DNA of 64,000 bases from Myxocyprinus asiaticus. Taxonomy: Eukaryota; Chordata; Actinopteri; Cypriniformes; Catostomidae. The position numbers and the translations under genes were made by a program. The notes under the pieces are model-generated. The model searched no databases. It had not been told where the DNA came from and saw only the letters and a program-made list of their open reading frames with translations. The stretch lies in contig NC_059356.1 in assembly GCF_019703515.2 (NCBI RefSeq), positions 24,853,197-24,917,196 of the forward strand, read 5' to 3'. Below are positions 25,337 through 42,689 of this stretch, one piece after another (position 1 is the first letter of the stretch; each line of letters begins with the position of its first letter).

Positions 25337-25442
25337 TACTACAGACCTCACTCCACATTTCTAGTGATTGAACCGGAGGCAATATCAACAGTGATTTGAA
25401 TACCTCTTTCTTGACTCTTTATTTAAGCTAATAATAAAAGTT

Positions 25443-25736
25443 CAAGGGGTCGCTCATCCCATAATAAAAATTATTTCATGATTTACTCATCCTCATTTGA
25501 TCTATATGGCTTTCTTTTTTCTGTGAAACACAGAAGTCAATGTTAAGCTAATGTACGGATGTTAGGCAAAACTACAGCCTAAGTCACCAAAGGATTCACG
25601 TTCATTGCATCTTTTTTCCATGCAATGAACGTGAATCCTTTCATGTTCCACGGAAGAAAGACAGTCATTAGATTTAAGAACAACATGAAAGTGAGTAAAT
25701 TGTGACAGAATTTTTTGGGTTTACTATCCCTTTAAG
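25443..25736. mobile_element. Short palindromic MITE related to the 'AGTTCACC' family
   Basis: The left end has AAGGGGTCGCTCATCCC and the right end GGGTTTACTATCCCTTTAA. In the centre AAAGGATTCACGTTCATTGC is followed after a short loop by its inverse, making a strong hairpin at about 25590-25640. Confidence 0.6.
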
Positions 25737-26009
25737 ACAGTTTTGCAATTTGCACAAATAGAAAATAACTGTATTGATTTTTGACTTAACTGGAAGCCTC
25801 TTGCTAAATTAAACATGCAATGTGGTGATATCATTTGATAATAATGTAGCATACTGTACCTATTTGAAGTTTATCATTGGATGCTGCATATTGTTTCACA
25901 TAATATTTTTATAGTATGCAGTATACACAGAATGTACTTTGCATTATGCAGTAAGCACTATATTAGTATCCCATGTGGAATGTAAACATTGAAATGTGGG
26001 AGTCTCACC

Positions 26010-26224
26010 AATCCGTGTATCATTCGTTCATTTCATATTCAGTTATGATACACGGATTTCCCATGGCTATTTTTCCAATTTTTCAATTTTAACTTGAGCA
26101 TTAAATCTAAATTGTTTTTTAATCTTGGTTTTGTAAACAAATAATGAAATAACAAGTCGTTTTTTTGTTTTTGCGATTTTGAATTTCCAACTGAATATGA
26201 AATGAACGAATGATACACAGATTC
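26010..26224. repeat. Inverted-repeat element abutting an arpc1b-like splice donor
   Basis: AATCCGTGTATCATTCGTTC at the left is repeated inverted at the right (GAACGAATGATACACAGATT), with about 35 bp matching arms. The right arm stops a few bases from the donor of the second recognised exon (26229/26228). No coding capacity. Confidence 0.65.
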
Positions 26225-26854
26225 TCACAAGTCATTCTCCTTCTCAAAGTAGCACACAGAAATATGTTTGGCCCCACTTCCAAGAGCAAACTTGTTCTCA
26301 AGAGGTGACCACTTGACCCATGTGGCAGCTCTATTAAAGCAGACTAGCACCAAGGCTGACTTCCAGACCCCATCCTTATGTGTCCACACATAGGCATTCC
26401 TATCTGAGGCACATGTCACTATACAGTTGGACTCTGGGGCCCAATCAATCCCTATAAATGAAATCAACAATAATATTTGTGTTGTTCATTTATCATGATT
26501 GATGACTTCATCTATAATACATTTGAGGTTCCAGTTTCAGTAAATGGCAAACTGAAATCTTATTAAAGTTATTAATGAATGCCAGTTAGAATGTGGTATA
26601 AGATGTAAACACATTTTTGTTTATTTACAATGCAGATCATGCCTTTCTTTGGAGAGCTGAGATAATGTTTGCACAGTTTACACAGTAAGCACTGTATCAG
26701 TAAGTTGACTAACATGACTAATATGGCAGCTATTTCCTTTTGTCTTACCAGTGATTCGGCCTCTATGTTTTGTAAGTTCATGAATCTTGATCCATTCTTT
26801 TCCATTTTTTTCTGTAAATATTTACAACATTGCTGTTGGGACTGATGGCAATTT

Positions 26855-27537
26855 CTAAGAGGAAAATTACATTTCTTGGATTTCGATTGATTTTACATAT
26901 AGAAAATATATAAGTGTTGTGTTGCGGTTATACAGGAATTCTTCTGGAAAGAAGAATTCCTCTGAGTAGACCAACAAATGGTCAAATTAAATATTTATCT
27001 TTGTGCTTCTAATTAGCATGCTAACCGATTATCCAACTATGCTTACATGCATTCCCTATGGTTCAATTATCAATTAAGATATAAGGTTGGCAACTGTCAT
27101 GTATTATCAGGGATGTACCACATTTTGGCCAAACTGCAAAACGTCCTGTGTAGAAGTGCTCACAAAATGCTCAAGTGTCTTGTATTCGTGTACCTCATGT
27201 AATTATATAAATGTTGAATTTAGTGCTAAATGGTAAGTGTATTTGTTAATACTATATTTACTGACTATTTTTACATGATCAGCCACAACAGGAATTAATA
27301 AGACACTTCAGACCAGGCTTTACAAACAACACAGGTGTCCCTGTGAATTTTAGTAACGTCCTGCCAAAGAGAATATTTTTGTTTGATGGCAGCAGGTTAT
27401 CTTTCTCTTAAAAGTCTGAAAAGCTAAGCTATTTTCTGACATTTCGACCAAAGAGATAATCAGAATCAGAAGATTCTATTTACAATATTACTTTTTTTCG
27501 GTCCCCATTACACGAGACATATTAATACTATATTAGA
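26855..27537. other. Sequence upstream of the arpc1b-like remnant
   Basis: This is where the arpc1b first coding exon would be expected. Reading the minus strand gives no MAYHSF/MSLHQF-type start exon. Only AT-rich sequence and a short GAATTC-rich palindrome near 26937-26965 were seen. Confidence 0.4.
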
Positions 27538-27787
27538 CCTTCTTCACAGTAGCGCCGTGCCGCCATCTTTGTTTTTTTAACGGGAATGAAAACGAGGCTG
27601 TGTGGGATAGACTTACAGTCTCTTCAATGGCACGTACAGTATAAAGCTACTAGATCCCATCAGATTTTCCACAACTCATCATGTCTGTTTTTGTCTACTG
27701 AAAGATATTTTTCAATGTTTTGTCCGCAGAACGATCCAAAAACACTATAAAATGCAGTACAGCTCACTACGGCGCTTCTGTGAATAA
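27538..27787. repeat. Inverted-repeat (MITE-like) element near the prkar1a promoter
   Basis: The left end TTCACAGTAGCGCCGT (about 27542) and the right end ACGGCGCTTCTGTGAA (about 27769) are near-perfect inverted repeats. The left arm contains CCGCCATCTT, a YY1-type site. No ORF. Confidence 0.5.
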
Positions 27788-28102
27788 AGTATATTGTGTA
27801 TTAGTGAGGGGAACATCCCTGACTATAAGGACAACCCAGTGCTTGGGTTTATGTATAGACCCATTAACCTTTTCAGTTGTCATCAATATCCACTGACAAA
27901 CCACAGATGGGCAAGGAGTACTGTCCGTTTGCATTCAAATGTCATGGCAGGAGGACTCTAAAATGTTATTTCAATATGTAGCACTTTCTGTGCAGCAGAA
28001 TGTAATAAATGACTTGGTTCACAACCTCTCCTCCATAAACAAAAACAAGCCCTTGGCCTTTAAGGTTGTTAGGAGTAACGGGCTTCCCAGATCGAGGCGC
28101 TT

Positions 28103-28128
28103 TGACGTCATTCTTTGTTTGTGATTGG
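28103..28128 (+). promoter_or_regulatory. prkar1a promoter: perfect CRE and inverted CCAAT box
   Basis: TGACGTCA, the full palindromic cAMP response element, is at 28103-28110. An ATTGG (inverted CCAAT) follows at 28124-28128. The predicted noncoding first exon starts shortly after. CREB/ATF proteins bind such sites, so this copy of a PKA regulatory-subunit gene may respond to its own pathway. The TSS is inferred. Confidence 0.65.
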
Positions 28129-28149
28129 CCATAACCTTTTCCGGTGAGG

Positions 28150-28228
28150 CATCCATCCATCCGAGGACTGTGGGAAAGCCAGTGTTACGGAGTAAAACAA
28201 CGTCGACAAACTCATCAAAACGACTCAG
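28150..28228 (+). other. prkar1a: Probable prkar1a noncoding first exon
   Basis: The sequence just downstream of the CRE and CCAAT box ends at a good donor, CGACTCAG/GTATGA (28228/28229). PRKAR1A genes have noncoding first exons and begin coding in exon 2. The 5' limit is a guess. A YY1-type AAGATGGCG lies 125 bp into the following intron (28353). Confidence 0.45.
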
Positions 28229-28361
28229 GTATGAATATCAATAGCACAACTCTCCGCTCGCACTGTTTATGATATCGATGTGTGAGCTGACGGGTCTATA
28301 GAGAGCTCGCAGTAATGCCGTCGGCTTCCGTTGTTGTGATAATGTCGCTTGCAAGATGGCG

Positions 28362-29923
28362 TTTTTACTGCTTGACAAAACTGCTTACAGACACCACAAA
28401 GCTAGAAGAGACTGCTGGATTACCCTGCTTTATGTTTAAATACGTGTAAAGAGCCATTACTTGCGCTAAAATGTTATTTTAACATATCTAAGTAACATTA
28501 GATTGAGAGATGCCTTTGGGCAAACTGCGAATGCAATGTATGTTCTCAGGGGCCACATCACGCCTGTCAACACGCAACACAGGCCCATATTATGTGATTA
28601 TTGAGAAAATAACAATATTTTATATCCCTAAGTTGCTGATTCGCATAGACACTGGTTCTGATTAACTGGCTATTTTGTAAATATGTTCATACTGTTAACT
28701 ATTATTTAGTTTTTATTTTAGTTTTAGTATTTTATGGGTGCCAAAGCTAAAGCATTTACTGGTGTAATTTAAAAAGTCTAACATCATTACATTTCTCAGG
28801 GCAGTGTTGTGTTACCTCTATCTAGTGGCAATTTCATGTTTAATCAAGGTCGATTGTCAGTGTTTAAAATGTTATAACATAGGGTGAAGATGGGTAATGT
28901 TGGACAGTTAAGCTCGACCCCTATTTATCATATGTATTTCCTTAAATGGTAAAAATCATTACTAAACTAATCTTTGAGAAGCAAACAGATAACTTTTAGA
29001 GGTTTTAAATGGATGATTTTACATCGGGATGTGGGAGCAGTGCTAAAGAAAATGACAGAAATTTGAGGCAAATATTTTAAAGGTGATAAAGTAAAAGTTG
29101 ACTTAATATTTGTAAATGTTACATATTATGATTTATGATGTGAAAGTGTACAAGTAAAAATTAAAATGAATTTCAAATAATTTGTAGATATTTTCTATAG
29201 AATAATTTTTCCTCTGTCTCACTTTACTAATACTGCCTGGAGAAAAACAAACAAACAAACAAACTGGGATTTGGTCAGAAGAGGGTTTCCGAAGGTTGTT
29301 CTTCCCAGTCTCGAGTATTTCTTAATTTTTGCTTTTGACTAAGGTAGGAGACATCTTAAGCTTTCTATAAAGGTATAATGTCAGGTTCTGTGGCATCTGG
29401 ATCAAGTGACAAAAGCGTCCCTGTTTGCCCATATTCACCCTACTATGTATAAAAAAAACAAAAAAAAACTAAACTAACCTAGGTCATTTTTATTTTTATT
29501 TTAGTTAGTTTGTGAGTTATGAAAAAAGTATTTTAGTTTCAGTTTTTTCCAATCATTTCAGTTTTTATTTTTATTTCAGTTAACAGAAATGTTTTTGTTT
29601 AGTTTTCAGTTTTGTTTTTGTTAACGATGATATCACCATTTATAAGCACTGGCAGATGTTTGTTTTATTTTTTATTTTGGTTATGATTACCCGATCACTT
29701 GGATATATTTACAACAGGGTTCCCACAGAAATTTTTAAATAAGGATTTTCAGGTCTGGAAAAGTTATAAAAATTAACAAGATCTTAGAAAGCTTTGGAAA
29801 AGTCTGCCTTATTTAGCATCATTAATCTACTCGTAAATCTAAAACTTTTTTATATTTGCAATTTTTTAATTATTTAGTGTAAATTTATAGCAAAATACTT
29901 GTATTATATTACCCTGGAAATAG
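28362..29923. other. prkar1a intron 1, left part
   Basis: Single-copy-looking AT-rich intron with an AAAC tetranucleotide run near 29250 and a T-rich TTTTATTTT tract at 29480-29640. No exon or transposase was seen. Confidence 0.45.
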
Positions 29924-30472
29924 TTTAAAGAGCACCTATTATGGTTTTTCAAATATTACCTTTCATGTAGTGTGTTATATAGCTGTTTGTGAATGTAAAA
30001 AAGTCTGCAAAGTTTCAAAAATCAAAGTGCACGACAAAAGGAGTTATTGACTCCCAAAAGAAAGAACCGATTCTGAACACCTGAAATGAGTCTTTAGTAA
30101 TTCCAGACTTATTTCCTGTACTAACCTACATAATTTGGTAACAAAAAACCTGCCTCTGGTCTTCATTGGCTGCTCGCGGACCGCTTTGACCCGCCCTCAA
30201 ACACTACACTAAGCGGTAGACCAATCACAACAGACTGGGACATCTGACCAATCAGAGCAGAGTAGGCTCTCTGAAAGGAGGAGTTTAGAATGAATCCTTT
30301 AGAACGGATCATTGAAGGAGTCGTTTGATACACGGGGAAAAAAAGGTAACGCTGCAATTTAAATTATGAGCAAATTAAAGTGTTTTTTGACCTTGGATGC
30401 ATGTAAATCTATTGTATGAGACCTTTAAAACAAAATTAGGCACACTTAAAAATCATAATAGGTGCTCTTTAA
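29924..30472. mobile_element. MITE, 'AAAGAGCACCTATTATG' family
   Basis: It starts TTTAAAGAGCACCTATTATG and ends with the inverted CATAATAGGTGCTCTTTAAA (one mismatch). No ORF of note. It lies in prkar1a intron 1. Confidence 0.75.
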
Positions 30473-31111
30473 AAAAATCATTTACCGCAGATGCGAAAAG
30501 GTTTCTAATACAGCTGCTTGGAGAGTGAGAGTAAATTTGCCACCATCTCTCTTCTGACGGTCTTAATCCATCGCTCTCTAATTTTTTCTCCATTTGGAAA
30601 GTTGTGGAAACGTTGTAGTGGCAATTTCTTTTGATGTTGGAGCAAATGTGTAAGCAAAAATTATATTTGGCGTAGTCACCTGTTCACTCACATTAACCGC
30701 TATCTAAGTTTACCCTGCAATTGTTTACTTCCGTGTTCAAAAACTCAGAAGTGTGAAAGCCATTTGGATTACTCTGTTCTAAAATATTTTATCGGCTGAA
30801 AATTGCTCTTACCTTTAGTCAGGAAGACATTACTTTACAGAATGCTTTTTTAAATTTTTTAAAATTTTTTGCATTTCCTTCCAAATTGTGTAAATGCCAC
30901 AGATTCTTTTTGTATTTCATATGAAATTAGAAATTAAAACCAACCTACTCTAAGAAGCAAAGTGATAGTTTTCAAAGTTTGTTTACAAGTTCCTGCCTCT
31001 AAAGATGTTGTGCTTGTTTTGGTGGGGAGGTAGAGCTTGATTTTGCTTCTTCCAGATTCTTTGCGTTTCATGAGCTGATGTGAGTTGCATGTGCCAGATC
31101 AGCAGGTCATC

Positions 31112-37805
<6,694 letters not shown>

Positions 37806-40780
37806 GATGCATTAGGCTCTTTCCTCCTCTATTGCAGGGTCCACCAATGCAAATCCGCTTTATTTTCATACTTTTCTTTATTTACTTTTCCAACACCCAG
37901 GTGCCCATTCACTTCAGTGTTCTCTTTCTGTCTGTTTTTGGATTTGTGCTGCACCCTGTCACGTTTGTATCAATCATAGATTTACCATAAGGCTGATTGT
38001 TAGTTTTGCCTGAGAAATGAGCCAATTATTGTGCCACAGATGCCTGTCACGTGAACATAACTAAAATTGATCAGAATTTTCTCTTGCCTCCAAATTGCTC
38101 TATAAGTTTCTCTGTAACAGTGTTTAGAATGGAAGGAAAACTTTGGCAAGACTGACAGTTGTGTAGTGTATCTACTCAGTATGTTATGATGTATTTTAAT
38201 TGAGCCATTGAAGCGTTTCAGATTCAGTTTTCCTTCATTAATTTCCAGCATTTGAATATAGGGAAGCCAAAGGCAAATCCATGTGTGTTATGTTGTTTTC
38301 TTGAGGGTACTGAAGTTTAAATGTCACCGTGTTTATCATGGTCATCAGCTTTGCTCTTTTATTGTTATAGCTGCACATATAGTGTATGTAAATGATTATA
38401 TATTAGAAGTAAATGACCATAACCATATTGTTTTGCACAGTTTGATATCTATATATACACATATATAAAGAACTCTTTATATGTGCCTGCTGTTTTTCCA
38501 TTGTGGCATTTGATCCCATTGCATTGGGGGAACAAGCCTTTTTTTCATACTCAGTTGGACGTCTGCTTTTCCTTCATCCTCCATGTTACATGGACTCTTA
38601 TGTAGAGCAGACCAGGATTAGTCAAATCCCCATTTGAAGTTACACTTTTTTTCACATTTCCTTCTTTCTGAAATGCCCTCTGCTGCAAATGCATTTGTTT
38701 GTGTCCCCCACAAAGGTAATGTTATTTTAATTAATTATTTTGTTTGGTCAAAGAAATTATGGTGGAAATTAGTACGGAAAAGTCTAATTGTTGATAAAGT
38801 TGTTTAATAGTTAATATCGGGAGAGTTAAAGAAATGTAACCGTTGTTGTTAATGGAGTATTTTTTATACTTGTCTGTAAAAACTGAGCTGGTGATACTTT
38901 GTGACTGACTGAGAATGTGAGTATCCTCTTTTTACGCAACAGGAAGTGGCTACTTGGTGACCTCCTTGGCCCACAGAGATTTTTCCCATTAGCTTCTCTC
39001 TCTCTCTCTCTCTCTCTGAGATTGCATGTAAACGTCTTTGAAATCCCAAATGTTGTTCTTTCTCATTTGTTTGCTGAAAAACTAAACCACATCCAAGTAT
39101 GTGGATAATTGGGAAGGGCTAAGAATTTGCTAATTGTTTTCAAATTTTAAATGTCCTTTTTTTTTTTTTTTTTTTATTAGATAATTTATGCTACTCATAA
39201 TTAAATCAAAGTCTTAAAACAGGGACAGTATTTACCGCTTGTGTTAAGTTCATGGTGTCTGTGTGGCATTAGGTTTGGGATCCATACAATATTATGAAAT
39301 AGATTGGCGATCCACTGCTGCCACCACCTTAATCTCTTATCAGATATTGGTCTTTATGGATAGGGTTTTCTGAGCTGTGTACAGTTTTATTGGGTGATAC
39401 AATATAGTGTTAACAGTTGCTAAATTTAGATTTTAATTGTCACACTTGTTTTATTTTGAATGAATTGATTTGTATTTTAACTTTGATTTTTTTTTCCATA
39501 CGTGTTTGTTATACAGACATGTAGTATACAGATACACAGCTCCTTTATACCGCAGACTCATGTTATTGCAAGTGCCAGATTTATTGTTTTGATTTTGCTT
39601 TCCCCCTAATATATTCATAACTGTTCTGTCAGCTTGAGACCTGTATTACTTTTAAACTTCAATATTTTATTTCATCCTTATATGGTCTCCATAAGAGTGT
39701 AATTGATTAGTAGACACAGAGTTATTTATTCAGATGTAAAGCTCCAGTAATCTGGGGTGTGCCCAGAACTTTCCCAAAATTGCTTTGAATATTAAAGCAA
39801 GAGACCAGTGAATTTTGTTGAAATTTTGTTTCTCCTGTTGTCATTCCATAACACTTGAATTGGCATGTCAGTGCAACTGTCTAAAATAAGATTTTTACTT
39901 ACATGCTCATTCACAGATTTCTGCCACTCTAATTCCAAGATTTTATTTGAAATTCAGAATCAGTAAAATCGTGGTGCTGTAGCTTCAAAACCACAGAATT
40001 TGCTACCCTTAATTGCAGGGGATGTAAAATTTCAAATACGATATAGCCTTTTGATTAACTGTTCCACTGTATTTTCAAGTGGCTTATGCCTTATGATGGG
40101 GTGGAATAAATGAACATGTTTAATTGTTTATAATGAGTTGTCCTCATATTGTAAATTGTGACACCATTTGATTTAATTGCTTAATAGTGTACTGATTATA
40201 GCTTGTGCACTGTTCAATTAACTTTATTTTTTGGCTGTGCAGAATTTATGTTGCAGTTTTAGTCAACTAAATGGAACCATCAATCTTTTCCCATTGTCTT
40301 TTGTTCTGTGAAAAGATTTAATGGTTTTGTACCACCACAATTGCAATGTTCTCTTCATTTTATGATTTTCAACAACTTCAGGCCCTGTATCTTCAAGAAC
40401 ATTCAGTGGTACTTTGGAAAGGTGTTTGTATTAGCCCTCATACTTTTTTGTAGCTTGCTTTTCATTCCCTGTGACTTCCGGTGGCGTTTTCTTCTGAAGT
40501 TTTCAGTAAAATGATGTTATAGTATTTACAGGGGTATTTATATATTTGGTCGTAAGCTTTATCATCAGGGCTTAGAGTCTCCAATTCACATGTTCTTCAG
40601 CTGTTCGGTTTGTCAAACCCTCAGCACAGAGAGGTATAAAACGTCAGAGGACCATTTTTCTATTATTCTTTTTCTATAACTGTATACGGTTTGATTTCAT
40701 TGGATGTGCTCAAGTTGTAACCCTTTTGGTATAGATTGTCCCAATGGCAGGTCAAGCAATAAAATGATTAATTCTTGAAT
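37806..40780 (+). other. prkar1a: prkar1a 3' untranslated region
   Basis: About 3 kb of T-rich sequence after the stop codon with no transposon ends and no introns evident. An AATAAA at 40758-40763 follows a GCAGGTCAAGC stretch and is the best terminal signal; another AATAAA is near 40105. Long 3'UTRs are usual for PRKAR1A. A TC dinucleotide run lies at 38993-39017. The true end is inferred. Confidence 0.6.
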
Positions 40781-41435
40781 ATGTAAGTCTGCTTTATTTC
40801 CTGTGTTTGCCTTTGGGAATATAAGTTTATGGAACAGAGGTAAATTAAACTCATATTTTCTCACATCAAGATATTAACATGATGTTTAATGTTTTTTATT
40901 GTTTATTCTACACGATTGATTTAAAAAGCTAAGAAAGCTATAAAAGCTAATAAACAAATTATATAAATTACATTTGACTTTTTAACAATTATATTTGCAT
41001 TCCTTAAAGACACATTGCCAAATGTTTGCACCTGTCTAACTTTTTTTGCTTCCTTTTTGACACATGTAAATGCATACAGCAAAATATGCTGTCTGACATA
41101 GGTATTAAATGTCTGTTATATAAGCAGCAATATTTGTGCACACAACTTTTTCATATGGGCTCTTCTAAAAATCATGTTGATACCTGCTTTAGCATCCCTT
41201 ATTAAGTTCTTAAATTGTAGGCTATACAGTATAAATTAAGTTTGCTGGCCAACTCTTATGTTTAATAGTTTTATTCAAATTATAAACAATGGGATGGTCC
41301 TACCTGAAATCTTTGTATGATCTTTCTATGTAGAACTGTATCACAGAAAATACAATGGTGAAGACTGCTTAAAGATGCATTTAAAAATGTAAAAAATAAA
41401 ATGTAAAACAAATCCTCATTAAAAACTGTTAGCTC
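40781..41435. other. Intergenic, nothing recognised
   Basis: AT-rich sequence after the prkar1a polyadenylation region. No exon, RNA gene or repeat end was seen. Confidence 0.4.
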
Positions 41436-41966
41436 TTAAAGGAATACTTCAACCAAAAATGAAAAGTCTCTTATAATTTACTTAACCCCATGCCATCCCA
41501 GCTAGCAACTACTTGCATTATCACACCAGTGAGGTTTTGCGGGATTAGTGGCATGTTAAAAGAATAATGTCTGTACATTCACTGTATTCATTACGTCATT
41601 AAAATCATACCCAACAAAAACAACAAATGTTAACGGAGTATAACGACTCTCAAGAGCCGTTAGACTTTCGCAAGCTTACAGCGGGAAACTCTTGAGGGAA
41701 AACAACAATAAACACCCTTCGTCTGTCACCATAGTACCAGGTTCTTGCCCACAAGTCACCATCCAATGCATCCTCGATATTTGGCCTGATCGAGAACACA
41801 TCCGGGTAATTTTATGGATTCTCTGTACTTGTGTTCTTAAGTATTGGAATTGAACATTTGGCAGTGGATGATGACATTGAACAAGAACGAAAGAACGGAA
41901 AAGAACGCACACTGAGAAACAGCTGAAGACAACATGCATAGAAATTTACTAAGTGCACCTTTAAGA
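41436..41966. mobile_element. Diverged MITE of the 'AGTTCACC' family
   Basis: The left end CTTAAAGGAATACTTCAACC with following AAAATGAAAAGTCTC matches the family. The right end is less clear; GTGCACCTTTAAG near 41955 may be a different element's end. Confidence 0.4.
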
Positions 41967-42689
41967 CAGATAGGCCTATGTGTTATAATTTATATTCCAA
42001 TAGCTGGTCTTACTAAATCATTTGTGGTCATGTGAATTAATGGCCAGACATTGCCAAATATTTTTGTAACATGTCAGCTTAAATGTAATGTATCTAAATT
42101 CTTGCTGTCCTATAAGAATAGTTTCACACACTCGCACTTCACTGTGCCATTTGTTCAACACTGGAATGACAGTTGTTTTCTTATCCATGTCACTTGTGTA
42201 AAGCTCAGTTATGTCTGCCTCATGCACGCCTCCATGAGTTCACATAATATCTCAATATGTCAATGTCTCTTTCATCAGCATGTAGGAAACAATAATATTT
42301 TCACACAACGTCTCAACCTAATTGGAATGAGAAAGATACAGAGGCAATAAGGGGCACCTCACAAGTCCTCAGAGAAAGAACAAACACTTTGTTCATCTTT
42401 TTCCCAAAGTATCGTGAAATGCCTTCGACTATGGAAGGCCAAATTATCTTTTAATGTTTTGAAGTCATAATTGGATTTCCAATTACAGAGCTCTATATTT
42501 GAATTTTTACACTAAGAATTCTAATTAGAGAACTCTCCATTGAATTTTTTTTAGTCCAAATGCAATTACATGGAATAATGCTGGGAGCATGGGCAGCGCC
42601 AGAGCTGAGCTTCTGGGGCTTGAGCCATGAATGTTTTCTTGAAGTGATGTCAGTACCAGTGCTTGTATCCAGTTAATACTAAAACATAT
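41967..42689. other. Intergenic, nothing recognised
   Basis: AT-rich sequence with short open frames on both strands that lack any family feature. Confidence 0.35.

Larger units (their letters stand above)
21756..26854 (-). pseudogene. arpc1b: arpc1b-like gene (Arp2/3 complex 41-kDa WD subunit), disrupted
   Basis: Exons recognised in transcript order: 26854-26749, 26451-26229, 24608-24494, 24411-24205, 23278-23203, 22166-21972, 21846-21756. They match ARPC1 in sequence order ([72 protein letters not shown]). KAK in the last exon favours ARPC1B over ARPC1A. Lesions: a 7-A run where 6 keep frame (about 26811-26817); a 16-A run inside the third exon (24575-24590), out of frame; a second 7-A run with one A too many in the sixth exon (about 22104-22110); that exon's donor reads AT (ATGAGG) at 21971-21970 where phase predicts GT. 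The MAYHSF-type first exon was not found and no convincing last exon was found. ARPC1 normally bridges Arp2/3 to the branch. Homopolymer assembly errors could explain the frameshifts, but not the donor loss. Confidence 0.8.

Noticed and set aside
38917..39108. Open frame in the prkar1a 3'UTR
   Set aside because: It includes a TC repeat translated as Leu-Ser and has no homology pattern.
40308..40514. 68-codon open frame near the prkar1a 3' end
   Set aside because: It lies in the 3'UTR before the AATAAA and looks like chance.
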